Below are positions 42,638-51,370 of a stretch of DNA of 64,000 nucleotides, piece after piece; position 1 is the stretch's first letter, and each line of letters starts with the position of its first letter. The position numbers and the translations under genes are program-made. The notes beneath the pieces are model-generated. The model was not told the origin of the DNA and ran no database searches. It saw only the letters and a program-made list of their open reading frames with translations. The DNA comes from Sedimenticola hydrogenitrophicus (lineage in GTDB: Bacteria; Pseudomonadota; Gammaproteobacteria; Chromatiales; Chromatiaceae): positions 53,390 to 117,389 of the forward strand of contig NZ_JAQGEI010000015.1 of assembly GCF_029017505.1 (NCBI RefSeq), read 5' to 3'.

Positions 42638-44017
42638 TTAAGCGGACTGACCAACCCCGATACTCAGCAATCCAGTCACCAGTTGCGGGAAGTAGAACAA
42701 CGCCAGCAGGCCGATCAGCTGTATCACGATGAAAGGTACGGCGCCGCGATAGATATCGGCCGTCGTGACCGAGCGGGGAGCCACGCCACGCAGATAAAAA
42801 AGTGAGAAGCCGAACGGCGGCGTGAGGAACGAAGTCTGCAGATTCATGCCGATCATGACACCGAACCAGACCAGCGCCATGCGTCCCGGCTCGTCGAACT
42901 CGGCAAACATCGGTGCAAGAATCCTGACCACCACGGGCGCCAGCAGGGGGACGATAATAAAAGCGATCTCGAAGAAATCGATAAAGAACCCGAGAACAAA
43001 CACCAACAGGTTTACCAGCACCAGGAAGCCCACGATGCCGCCCGGCAGGGAGGTCAGCAGATCCTCCACCCAGAGATCACCGTACAGGCCACGGAACACC
43101 AGCGAGAACGCTTGGGAACCGACCAGGATAAACATCACCATACTGGTCAGTTTCGCCGTCTCGGTCATGCTGTCCAGCATCGAACTGAGAGTCAGGCGGC
43201 GCTTCAGCACCGCCAGCGCCATGGCGCCGACCGCACCAAAGGCACCCGCCTCGGTGGGTGTCGCCCAGCCGGCAAAGATACTCCCCAGCACCACCACAAT
43301 CAGCGCCAGCGGGGGAATCATCACCAGGATGATTTCCCGGCTCAGTTTTTTCCCGTCCAGATTTCGCGCCTCTATCGACATCGCCGGGGCCAGTTTGGGC
43401 CGGGTCAGTGCAATAAGGCCGATATAGGCCATATAGAGTCCGGAGAGCATCAGCCCGGGAATCAGCGAACCGACAAACAGATCGCCCACCGGGGCGCCCA
43501 GTTGATCCGCCAGTACAATCAGGACGATACTGGGGGGGATCACCTGGCCCAGCGTCCCGGAGGCGGAAATAATCCCGCAGGCCAGGGGCTTGGAATATTT
43601 GCTCTCAAGCATGATCGGCAGGGCGATCAGACCCATCGCCACCACCGTGGCGCCGACCACGCCGGTCGCGGCGGCCAGCAGGGTACCCACAATCACCACC
43701 GAGATCCCGAGTCCGCCGCGCATCCGGCCAAAGGCGATGCCCATGGTCTTCAGCAGATCCTCCGCCAGTCCTGTTCGCTCCAGCACCATACCCATCAGGA
43801 TGAAGAAGGGTACCGCCAACAGGGTGTAGTTCTGCATCACCCCGAAGATGCGCTGGGACATGGCCTGCAGCAGGGCAAAGTCCAGCAGCTCCATGTTGAT
43901 GCCGATGGCGGCGAACGCCAACGCCGTGCCGCCCAGGGCAAAGGCCACCGGATAGCCCATGAAAATCAGCAACAGTGCGCCGCCAAACATGATGGGGCCT
44001 AACAGGTCGGGATTCAT
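42638..44017 (-). CDS. dctM: TRAP transporter large permease subunit
   Basis: A 459-aa inner-membrane protein with about 12-14 helices of the DctM family, which moves organic acids with Na+ or H+. Typical signatures include LLAVPFFILMGMVLERTG, GVVGATVVAMGLIALP, ASGTLGQVIPPSIVLIVLAD and PTEAGAFGAVGA. Its start overlaps the dctQ stop (ATGA). It ends at the shared terminator opposite dctP. Confidence 0.94.
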   Translation of the reverse strand: MNPDLLGPIMFGGALLLIFMGYPVAFALGGTALAFAAIGINMELLDFALLQAMSQRIFGVMQNYTLLAVPFFILMGMVLERTGLAEDLLKTMGIAFGRMRGGLGISVVIVGTLLAAATGVVGATVVAMGLIALPIMLESKYSKPLACGIISASGTLGQVIPPSIVLIVLADQLGAPVGDLFVGSLIPGLMLSGLYMAYIGLIALTRPKLAPAMSIEARNLDGKKLSREIILVMIPPLALIVVVLGSIFAGWATPTEAGAFGAVGAMALAVLKRRLTLSSMLDSMTETAKLTSMVMFILVGSQAFSLVFRGLYGDLWVEDLLTSLPGGIVGFLVLVNLLVFVLGFFIDFFEIAFIIVPLLAPVVVRILAPMFAEFDEPGRMALVWFGVMIGMNLQTSFLTPPFGFSLFYLRGVAPRSVTTADIYRGAVPFIVIQLIGLLALFYFPQLVTGLLSIGVGQSA

Positions 44018-44568
44018 ATGCCCTCCTCCTCATGCACTTGGGGGAAGGGGATAAACCCCTTGAGGAAGGCGATCTGCTTGATCAGTTCACTGATGCCCTG
44101 AACGATCAGCAGGATAAAGGCGATAGGTATGGCCGATTTGATCAGATAGCGTGGCAGGCCGCCCGGATCGGGGGATCCCTCCAGGATTGCCCAGGAGTCG
44201 GCCGCATAACTGTAACTGACCCATAGGATCAACGCCGACAACGGGAACAGAAACAGACAGGTGCCGATGATGTTTATCCACGCCTTGAACCGATCCGATA
44301 CCCGTGCGTAGAGAATATCCACCCGCACATGGGCCTGGTTTTTCAGCGCATAACCGGCGCCCCACAGAAACACCAGACTGAACATAAACCATTGCGCCTC
44401 GATATAGGCATTGGAGCTCAGATCAATACCGATCGTCTGACTCAGCTTGCGGGTGATGGCATTGTAGGCGCCCAGCAGCACCATAATCACAACCAGCCAG
44501 GAGATCAGCCGTCCAATCCGTTCATTCACGGCATCGATGATGCCGGAAAGACGTAGAAACTTTTGCAT
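44014..44568 (-). CDS. dctQ: TRAP transporter small permease subunit
   Basis: A 184-aa inner-membrane protein with four helices of the DctQ family. The conserved core EAQWFMFSLVFLWGAGYALK and AHVRVDILYARVSDR is clear. AAGGGTTTT precedes the ATG. It is the first gene of dctQM. The longer length and extra loop (SYAADSWAILEGSPDPGGLP) fit the subgroup that works with large DctP-TakP binding proteins, often for mannitol, 2-oxoacids or lactate. Confidence 0.93.
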   Translation of the reverse strand: MQKFLRLSGIIDAVNERIGRLISWLVVIMVLLGAYNAITRKLSQTIGIDLSSNAYIEAQWFMFSLVFLWGAGYALKNQAHVRVDILYARVSDRFKAWINIIGTCLFLFPLSALILWVSYSYAADSWAILEGSPDPGGLPRYLIKSAIPIAFILLIVQGISELIKQIAFLKGFIPFPQVHEEEGI

Positions 44569-44611
44569 AGAGTAAAACCCTTAGGCTAATTTTTATGGGT
44601 TACTGCAGTTA

Positions 44612-44692
44612 AGGGCTCGCGCAAGAACAAGTTCCGGTATTCGGTCGCCCCTGGACCCCCTTGGTACTACGGAATTATTCTTGCGCGAGCCT
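44612..44692. repeat. 81-bp inverted-repeat element, family copy 2
   Basis: The ends are AGGGCTCGCGCAAGAACAAG and its near-complement finishing GAATTATTCTTGCGCGAGCCT. The termini match the 161-bp element at 41069, but the internal hairpin arms are missing, as in an internally deleted copy. It sits before dctQ. Confidence 0.8.
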
Positions 44693-44858
44693 AAACCATT
44701 GAACCATACAAGATTCAACGACCGGAAACCACCTCCATGCGAGCAATGGAAATCGGATGATAACCCTGCAAAGGCCACGCTTTACGCCCCCTTTACGCCC
44801 GAGGGGTTGTAGGCGAGAATCCATTGGGTAATCCTCGGACATTCAGGTAACAAACATC

Positions 44859-46247
44859 ATGACCACTCTCTACGGCGCTGTCGACAGTGTGCTCCCAGCA
44901 CTGACCGAACTGCTCGGCGAACGGCTTTCCACCGCCTCCGCGGTCCGGGAGCACCACGGGCATGACGAATCCGGTTTCAAGACCGTACCACCGGATGCGG
45001 TGGCGTTTGCCAACAGCACGGAGGAGGTGAGCGCGATCGTGAAGATCTGCGCCCGCCACAAGATTCCGGTGATCGCCTACGGTACCGGCACCGCCATCGA
45101 AGGGCATGTACAGGCGCTGCGGGGCGGGGTCTGCATTGACCTCAGCGGGATGGACCGGATTGTGGAAGTCAACCCGGAGGACATGGACTGCACGGTGCAG
45201 GCCGGGGTCACCCGGATGCAGTTGGAGAGTCACCTGCGCGACACCGGCCTGTTCTTTCCGGTGGATCCGGGGGCCGACGCCTCCCTCGGTGGTATGGCGG
45301 CCACCAGCGCCTCCGGCACCAACGCCGTGCGCTACGGCACCATGAAAGAGAATGTGCTGTCGCTGAAGGTGGTCATGGCCGACGGGCGCATTATCCGCAC
45401 CGGCACCCGGGCGAAAAAATCCTCGGCCGGCTACGACCTGACCCACCTGTTCATCGGCTCGGAGGGCACCCTGGGGATCATCACCGAGGTGACCCTGCGG
45501 TTGCACGGCCTGCAGGAGGCGATCTCCTCGGCGGTGTGCAGCTTCCCGAGCGTGGACGACGCCATCAACATGGTGATCCTCACCATCCAGTCGGGTATCC
45601 CGATTGCCCGTATTGAACTGCTCGACGGACTGATGATGCACGCCATCAACCGTTATTCGAAAATGGACTACCCGGAGCAACCCCACCTGTTCCTGGAATT
45701 CCACGGCAGTGCCGCCAGCGTCAAGGAGCAGGCCGAGGCGGTACAGGAGCTCGCCAGCGAGTTTGGCGGCGGTAATTTCAGCTGGGCCACCCGCAGCGAG
45801 GAGCGCAACCGCCTGTGGAAGGCGCGCCACGACGCCTACCCGTCGGCGCTGCAGCTGCAGCCCGGCACCCGGGCCATCACCACCGATGTCTGCGTGCCAA
45901 TCTCGCGGCTGGCGGAGTGCATCCGCGAAACCCGCGCAGACATCGACCGGGCCAGCATGCCCATCGTCATGCTCGGTCACGTGGGGGACGGCAATTTCCA
46001 CCTGGCGATCCTGCCCCATCCGGACCGACCCGAGGATATCGAGGAGGCCGAGGCATTGAACCACCGTCTGGTGCGCCGCGCCCTCGCCCTGGACGGCACC
46101 TGCAGCGGCGAGCACGGCATTGGCCAAGGCAAGATCGGATTCCTGGAGGAGCAGAACCCGGAAGGGGTGGTGCTGATGCGCCAGCTCAAGCAGACCCTGG
46201 ACCCGGACAACCTGCTCAATCCGGGCAAAGTGTTGCGGATGGATTGA
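44859..46247 (+). CDS. FAD-linked oxidase, D-lactate dehydrogenase (cytochrome) type
   Basis: A 462-aa flavoprotein. The PCMH-type FAD domain (about 35-215) contains VIAYGTGTAIEGHVQALRGG and GADASLGGMAATSASGTNAV. The C-terminal FAD-oxidase domain carries GHVGDGNFHLAI (His ligands), SGEHGIGQGK and DPDNLLNPGKVL, which are diagnostic of the DLD/GlcD group. It should oxidise D-lactate or a related 2-hydroxyacid and pass electrons to the respiratory chain. It is next to the TRAP genes, so uptake and oxidation of the same acid is a reasonable inference. No glcE/glcF partners lie nearby. Confidence 0.9.
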   Translation: MTTLYGAVDSVLPALTELLGERLSTASAVREHHGHDESGFKTVPPDAVAFANSTEEVSAIVKICARHKIPVIAYGTGTAIEGHVQALRGGVCIDLSGMDRIVEVNPEDMDCTVQAGVTRMQLESHLRDTGLFFPVDPGADASLGGMAATSASGTNAVRYGTMKENVLSLKVVMADGRIIRTGTRAKKSSAGYDLTHLFIGSEGTLGIITEVTLRLHGLQEAISSAVCSFPSVDDAINMVILTIQSGIPIARIELLDGLMMHAINRYSKMDYPEQPHLFLEFHGSAASVKEQAEAVQELASEFGGGNFSWATRSEERNRLWKARHDAYPSALQLQPGTRAITTDVCVPISRLAECIRETRADIDRASMPIVMLGHVGDGNFHLAILPHPDRPEDIEEAEALNHRLVRRALALDGTCSGEHGIGQGKIGFLEEQNPEGVVLMRQLKQTLDPDNLLNPGKVLRMD

Positions 46248-46287
46248 GCAGGCTCATGGCAGAAAACTCTTCCCGCGGGATCCCTGT

Positions 46288-46968
46288 ATGATTCCGACGA
46301 TGAATGCAGCTATCGGAAGCTACCACCCGCCGGCGGATACCGGCCTTGAAATCCTCTATCAGGATGAGGCACTGCTGGTACTGAACAAACCCAGCGGGCT
46401 GCTCTCGGTACCGGGACGGGGGGAGGAGAAGCAGGACTCGCTGGCGCGGCGGGTACAGGCGCGGATTCCCGATGCCCTGGCCGTGCACCGCCTGGACATG
46501 TGCACCTCCGGTGTCATGGTGATGGCGCGGGGAAGTGAAATGCATCGCACGCTGAACCGGATGTTCCAGCAGCGGGAGATCGGTAAACGCTATATCGCCG
46601 TGGTCGACGGCCGGCTGGCGCCGGCCTGCGGCAGCGTCCGCCTGCCGCTGATCTGCGACTGGCCGAACCGGCCGCGACAGCGCGTCGACCACGAAATCGG
46701 CAAGCCCTCCATCACCCACTACCGGCGGCTGGAGTACCGGCCGGAGGACGCCAGCAGCCGGGTGGAACTGACCCCGGAGACCGGGCGCTCCCACCAGCTG
46801 CGGGTGCACATGCTGGCACTCGGCCATGTCATCCTGGGGGACAACCTGTATGCCGACCCGGTCAATCGGGAGCGGGCACCCCGCCTGCAGCTGCACGCCT
46901 GTGAGCTGAGCCTGCGACACCCCCTGAGCGGCGAATCCATGACCTTCCACTCTCCGGCGCCGTTCTGA
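46288..46968 (+). CDS. rluA: Dual-specificity rRNA/tRNA pseudouridine synthase RluA
   Basis: A 226-aa enzyme that in E. coli makes pseudouridine at 23S rRNA 746 and tRNA 32. The catalytic Asp is in VHRLDMCTSGV (about 70). The RluA-specific segments NKPSGLLSVPGR, LPLICDWPNRPRQ and TGRSHQLRVHMLALGH are strongly conserved. ATG 46288 gives the listed start; ATG 46300 is possible and nearer the family start. Confidence 0.94.
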   Translation: MIPTMNAAIGSYHPPADTGLEILYQDEALLVLNKPSGLLSVPGRGEEKQDSLARRVQARIPDALAVHRLDMCTSGVMVMARGSEMHRTLNRMFQQREIGKRYIAVVDGRLAPACGSVRLPLICDWPNRPRQRVDHEIGKPSITHYRRLEYRPEDASSRVELTPETGRSHQLRVHMLALGHVILGDNLYADPVNRERAPRLQLHACELSLRHPLSGESMTFHSPAPF

Positions 46969-47017
46969 GCAGGGGCCGGCCTACGGAAGCGCTGGCCTCA
47001 TCACCAGCAATCGTATC

Positions 47018-47223
47018 GTAGGGTGGATAAGCCGGTAGGCGCATCCACCGTAGCACTGGTGGATGCGCCTCTGGCTTATCCACCCTACAAAAAACACTGG
47101 GGAACCACGGACTCACACAGATAAACACGGATTCAGGCGTAGGTTGGGGTGAGCCTGCGAACCCCAACGGGGGTTCGGGCGGGCGTGACCTAATGTTGGG
47201 ATTCGTTCCTCAACCCAACCTAC
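47018..47223. repeat. Cluster of three dispersed palindromes between rluA and uvrD
   Basis: GTAGGGTGGATAAGCC...GGCTTATCCACCCTAC with inner GGCGCATCCACC/GGTGGATGCGCC (47018-47088). A half copy of the ACCACGGA...AACACGGATTCA repeat (47101-47135). GTAGGTTGGGGT...CAACCCAACCTAC (47139-47223). No gene is present between 46969 and 47332. Confidence 0.72.
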
Positions 47224-47332
47224 GGACTTGCTACGGCGGCTGCTTGTGAAGTTGTCCTATTCGCGTTCATTTGCGTTAATTCGCCGCCAGGCGCCTGTCG
47301 CTCTTTGGCGTCGTTCCGAGTCGGTAACCGCC

Positions 47333-49498
47333 TCAAAGCGGCTGCAGGTTGGCATAGGCCGCCACCAGCCACTTGGCACCCACCTGTTCGAAATTGACAT
47401 GCACCCGGGCGCTGCCGCCCTGGCCCTCGGCATTGAGCACCACCCCCTCGCCGAACTTGGGATGCAGCACCCGCTGGCCCAGCTGGAAGCCGCAGGCGGG
47501 ATCGGCAAAGCCGGACGATGAGGCACCGTAGACCGGTCGGCTGATCTGCGGCCGGGAGCGGATTTCGCGAACCAGCTCAGCCGGGATCTCGCGCAGAAAG
47601 CGCGAGGGCAGGGGATAGGACTCGCTGCCGTGCAATCGCCGGCTCTCGGCATAGGTGAGGTAGAGCTGCTCCATGGCCCGGGTCATGCCCACGTAGCAGA
47701 GGCGCCGCTCCTCCTCCAGCCGCTCCGGATCCTCGGCCGACATGCTGTGGGGGAACAGCTTCTCCTCCACCCCGGCGATGAACACCAGCGGAAACTCCAG
47801 CCCCTTGGCCGAGTGCAGGGTCATCAGCTGCACGCAATCCTCGAACTGATCCCCCTGGTTCTCGCCGGCCTCCAGCGCCGCATGGGAGAGGAAGGCCGAC
47901 AGCGGGTCCAGCTCATCCTCATCCTCGGCCACCTCGTAGGTGAACTCGCGCGCCGCATTGACCAGCTCCTCCAGGTTCTCCACCCGGTCCTGGCCCTTGC
48001 CGTCGCGGCCCTTGCGGAAGTGCTCCGCCAGGCCGGCGGCCGAGACCACCTGGTCCGCCAGCTCGTGCAGCGCCAGCCCCCGGGTGGACGCCTGCTGTTC
48101 GGCGATCAGCTCCAGAAAGCCGTTCAATGCCGAGGCCGCGCGCTTGGCCATGGCGCCACCCTGGACCAGCTCCTGAGCGGCCTGCCACAGGGAGCAGCCG
48201 AAGTCGCGGGCGTGAGCGCGCACCGCATCCAGGGTGCGCGGGCCGATGCCGCGGGGCGGCTGATTGACCGCCCGCTCGAACGAGGGGTCCTCCTGGGGAT
48301 TGGCCACCAGGCGCAGATAGGCGAGGGCATCCCTGATCTCGGCGCGCTCGAAGAAACGCAGCCCGCCGTAGACCCGATAGGGCAGCTGGGCGTGGATCAG
48401 GGCCTCCTCGAACTGGCGTGACTGGGCGTTGGAACGGTAGAGGATGGCGCACTCGTCACGGCGGTGACCCTCCTCGGTAAAGTGACGAATCCGCTCCACC
48501 ACAAAGCGCGCCTCATCCACCTCGTTGAAGGCGTTGTAGAGCAGGATCGGCTCACCCTCTTCGCCATCGGTCCACAGCTCCTTGCCGAGCCGCGAGGGGT
48601 TATTGGCGATCACCGCGTTGGCCGCCTTGAGGATGGTGGCGGTGGAGCGGTAGTTCTGTTCCAGCCGCAACAGCGGCGCGTTGGGGAAGTGCTTGCGGAA
48701 GTCACGGATATGCTCCACCCGGGCACCGCGCCAGCCATAGATCGACTGGTCATCGTCGCCCACCGCAAACAGGTGGTTCTGTTCCCCCGCCAGCAGCCGC
48801 AGCCAGGCGTACTGGATGGTGTTGGTGTCCTGGAACTCATCCACCAGGATGTGCTGAAAGCGCTCCCGGTAGTGGTGCAGGATATCCGGCCGGTCGCGCA
48901 GCAGTTCATGGGCGCGCAGCAGCAACTCGGCAAAATCGACCACGCCGCCACGCTCGCAGGCGGCCTGGTACTCGCTGTAGATGCGAATCATGGTGCGCTG
49001 GTAGGGATCACCCCCATCGTCCATGTGCTGGGGCCGCAAACCTTCATCCTTGCGCCCGTTGATAAACCACTGGGCCTGGCGTGGCGGCCAGCGCGCCTCG
49101 TCCAGGTCCATCGCCTTGAGCAGGCGCTTGAGCATCCGGTACTGATCGTCGGAATCGAGAATCTGGAAGCTCTGCGGCAGATTGGCATCCTTCCAGTGGG
49201 CGCGCAGCAGGCGGTGGGCGAGACCGTGAAAGGTGCCGACCCACATGCCGCCGACCGGCTGCCCCAGCAGGGTCTCGATGCGCCCTTTCATCTCCCGGGC
49301 CGCCTTGTTGGTGAAGGTCACCGCCAGGATATTCCAGGGCGCGGCCCCCACCACCTGCAGCAGCCAGGCGATGCGGTGCACCAGCACCCGGGTCTTGCCG
49401 CTGCCGGCACCGGCCAGCACCAGCATACCGCCCGGCGGCGCGGAGACCGCCTCGCGCTGGGCATCGTTCAAACCTTCGAGAATATGTGATACGTCCAT
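47333..49498 (-). CDS. uvrD: DNA helicase II UvrD
   Basis: A 721-aa superfamily 1A 3'-5' helicase for nucleotide excision and mismatch repair. The motifs in order are: Walker A LAGAGSGKTRVLVHRIAWLL (about 29-48), TFTNKAAREM, WVGTFHGLAHRLLRAH, DEFQDTN (motif II), GDDDQSIYGWRGA (motif III), QNYRSTATIL (motif IV), LMTLHSAKGLEFPLV (motif V) and VGMTRAMEQLYL (motif VI). The C-terminal Tudor-like end (LGQRVLHPKFGEGVV) is present. Full length. Confidence 0.96.
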   Translation of the reverse strand: MDVSHILEGLNDAQREAVSAPPGGMLVLAGAGSGKTRVLVHRIAWLLQVVGAAPWNILAVTFTNKAAREMKGRIETLLGQPVGGMWVGTFHGLAHRLLRAHWKDANLPQSFQILDSDDQYRMLKRLLKAMDLDEARWPPRQAQWFINGRKDEGLRPQHMDDGGDPYQRTMIRIYSEYQAACERGGVVDFAELLLRAHELLRDRPDILHHYRERFQHILVDEFQDTNTIQYAWLRLLAGEQNHLFAVGDDDQSIYGWRGARVEHIRDFRKHFPNAPLLRLEQNYRSTATILKAANAVIANNPSRLGKELWTDGEEGEPILLYNAFNEVDEARFVVERIRHFTEEGHRRDECAILYRSNAQSRQFEEALIHAQLPYRVYGGLRFFERAEIRDALAYLRLVANPQEDPSFERAVNQPPRGIGPRTLDAVRAHARDFGCSLWQAAQELVQGGAMAKRAASALNGFLELIAEQQASTRGLALHELADQVVSAAGLAEHFRKGRDGKGQDRVENLEELVNAAREFTYEVAEDEDELDPLSAFLSHAALEAGENQGDQFEDCVQLMTLHSAKGLEFPLVFIAGVEEKLFPHSMSAEDPERLEEERRLCYVGMTRAMEQLYLTYAESRRLHGSESYPLPSRFLREIPAELVREIRSRPQISRPVYGASSSGFADPACGFQLGQRVLHPKFGEGVVLNAEGQGGSARVHVNFEQVGAKWLVAAYANLQPL

Positions 49499-49596
49499 CG
49501 GCTTATCTTAACAGCGGTTGTGCGGGATCACGACCGCTTGTGATCGGCGACTGACCGATGAGCGGGTGGCATTTAATTGACCACCGTCATTCCCTT

Positions 49597-49610
49597 ACTG
49601 TTTGTACAGT
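49597..49610. promoter_or_regulatory. Perfect 5-4-5 dyad upstream of uvrD and of a small ORF
   Basis: ACTGT-TTGT-ACAGT is a perfect inverted repeat in the divergent gap. It is not a normal LexA box (which would be CTGT, eight bases, ACAG). An operator for either side is possible. Confidence 0.3.
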
Positions 49611-49626
49611 TTTATAAAGGGAGTCC

Positions 49627-49728
49627 ATGGAATATGGGCAGGGGGTAAAGATTCAAGGTGGTGGTGTAATCAACAATAAATCCCGCGCGCAGGGAGTCGC
49701 GCACCAGGGGATCCGGGATGGAAGCTAA
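49627..49728 (+). CDS. Possible 33-aa small protein in its own short transcription unit
   Basis: ATG 49627 follows a strong ribosome-binding site (AAAGGGAG, three bases; a TCC spacer is short). The frame runs 33 codons to TAA 49728. The product is basic and Gly-rich (MEYGQGVKIQGGGVINNKSR at the start, IRDGS at the end), with no membrane segment. A strong intrinsic terminator on the same strand follows at once, while both neighbouring genes run on the minus strand. That isolates a transcript of about 130-160 nt, which could encode a small protein, be a regulatory RNA, or both. Confidence 0.45.
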   Translation: MEYGQGVKIQGGGVINNKSRAQGVAHQGIRDGS

Positions 49729-49760
49729 CGGGCATTGATCGCTTCATGCCCGTTTTTTTT
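49728..49760 (+). terminator. Plus-strand intrinsic terminator in a minus-strand region
   Basis: ACGGGCAT (49728-49735) pairs with ATGCCCGT (49746-49753), loop of ten bases, followed by T residues to 49760. No T-tract exists for the minus direction, so it serves a plus-strand transcript. Confidence 0.85.
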
Positions 49761-49804
49761 GTCCAGACTCCGAGTGGGCACAAAAGCATGCCCTCCCGAC
49801 CAAA

Positions 49805-51370
49805 CTAAACCTCTACCTCAGCGCAGTAGCGCGCTCGCAACCGCGGTTTCTCGATCTTGCCCGTGGCATTGCGCGGCACCTTGTCGAACAGGAAGCGCCG
49901 CGGTCGCTTGTAGCGGGGCAACCGCTCCGCGAAAGTTGCCAGCGCCTGTTCCGTGAGACTGTGCCCCTCCTTGAGCTGGATAATCGCGGTGACCAACTCG
50001 CCGAGCCGCTGGTCCGGGGTGCCGATCACGGCGATATCCTGGATGCTCGGGTGTTCGAGAAAAAAGTGCTCGATCTCCACCGGCGAGACATTCTCGCCAC
50101 CGGTAATGATCAGGTCCTTCTTGCGGTCCACCAGCCAGATGAAGCCCTCCCCGTCCAGCCGGGCGATGTCGCCGGTATGCAGCCAGCCGTCCTGGAGGGT
50201 CTCGGCGGTCGCCTCCGGGTTGCGGTAATAACCCTGCATCACCCCGGGTCCCTTCACCAGCAGTTCACCGGCCTGACCCGCCGGCAGGCGGTTGCCCCGG
50301 TCATCGACAATACACGCCTCCCAGTCGAAGCCGGGCTTGCCGATGGCACCGATCTTGTGGCTGTTGCCCGCGCCGAGATGGATACAGCCGGGACCGCTGC
50401 TCTCGGTCAGGCCGTAGTTGGTGTCGTACTCGTGGTGTGGGAACAGCTTGTTCCACGCCTTGACCAGGTTGGGCGGCACCGGCTGGGCGCCGATATGCAT
50501 CAGCCGCCACTGATCCAGCCGGTAGCGGCCGAAATCGAGCTCGCCGTTCTCCCAGGCGATCAGGATGTCGTGGGCCCAGGGCACCAGCAGCCAGACGATG
50601 GTGGCCTGCTCCTCGGAGACCGCCTCCAGGATCCACTCCGGGCGCGCGCCCTTCAGCAGCACCGCCCGGGCACCGACCACGAAGTTACCGAACCAGTGCA
50701 TCTTGGCCCCGGTATGGTAGAGCGGCGGGATGCAGAGGAAGTTGTCCTCGTGGGTCTGCCGGTGGTGCTGGTTCTCCACATAACAGGCGTGCTCCAGGTT
50801 GCGGTGGCTCAGGCTCACCGCCTTGGGCAGGCCGGTGGTGCCGGAGGTGAAGTAGAGCGCCGCCTGGTCGCTGATCTCCAGTTCGATCCGCGGCGGCGTA
50901 TCGGCGGCCCCGCTGACAAAGCGGTCGTAGGCGATGGCAAAACCGGGGCAATCCTGGTCCGGCCCGACATACACATAGTGGTGGATGGTCCGGTCCAGGG
51001 CCGGCTTCACCGCGGCGATGCGTTCGCTGAACTCCGGCCCGAACAGCAGCACCCGGGCCTCGGCAAGCTCATTGCAGCGCTGGATAATCTCGGCCTCGAA
51101 GCGGAAATTGAGCGGGGCGGCGATCGCCCCGGCGCGCAGGATGCCGAAATAGGCGGGCAGCCACTCGAGCGAGTTCATCATCAGGTGCAACACCCGATCA
51201 CCCCGGGCGACGCCGTGGGCCAGCAGGGCGTTGGCCAGGCGACTCGCCTGCCGATCGAACGTCCGCCAACTGATCTCCCGCCGACGATTGGCGGCCGGAT
51301 CGCGCTCCACCAGCGCGATCTCGTCGGCATACATGCGCCCGTTGCGGGACAAAATCTCGGTAATCAACAT
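49805..51370 (-). CDS. Acyl-CoA synthetase, AMP-forming
   Basis: A 521-aa adenylate-forming ligase. The P-loop is YFTSGTTGLPKAV (about 175), A5 is YGLTESSGPG, A7 is LHTGDIARLDGEGFIWLVDR, A8 is KKDLIITGGENVSPVEIE, and the catalytic Lys is in NATGKIEKPRLR. This is the group of fatty, aryl or crotonobetaine-type acid:CoA ligases; the substrate cannot be told from sequence. A second member is at 54236. It has no close partner genes on its strand. Confidence 0.88.
   Translation of the reverse strand: MLITEILSRNGRMYADEIALVERDPAANRRREISWRTFDRQASRLANALLAHGVARGDRVLHLMMNSLEWLPAYFGILRAGAIAAPLNFRFEAEIIQRCNELAEARVLLFGPEFSERIAAVKPALDRTIHHYVYVGPDQDCPGFAIAYDRFVSGAADTPPRIELEISDQAALYFTSGTTGLPKAVSLSHRNLEHACYVENQHHRQTHEDNFLCIPPLYHTGAKMHWFGNFVVGARAVLLKGARPEWILEAVSEEQATIVWLLVPWAHDILIAWENGELDFGRYRLDQWRLMHIGAQPVPPNLVKAWNKLFPHHEYDTNYGLTESSGPGCIHLGAGNSHKIGAIGKPGFDWEACIVDDRGNRLPAGQAGELLVKGPGVMQGYYRNPEATAETLQDGWLHTGDIARLDGEGFIWLVDRKKDLIITGGENVSPVEIEHFFLEHPSIQDIAVIGTPDQRLGELVTAIIQLKEGHSLTEQALATFAERLPRYKRPRRFLFDKVPRNATGKIEKPRLRARYCAEVEV

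Noticed and set aside
49577..49610. LexA/SOS box upstream of uvrD
   Set aside because: The CTGT and ACAG halves are four bases apart, not eight as in gammaproteobacterial LexA boxes. It was kept only as an unassigned dyad.
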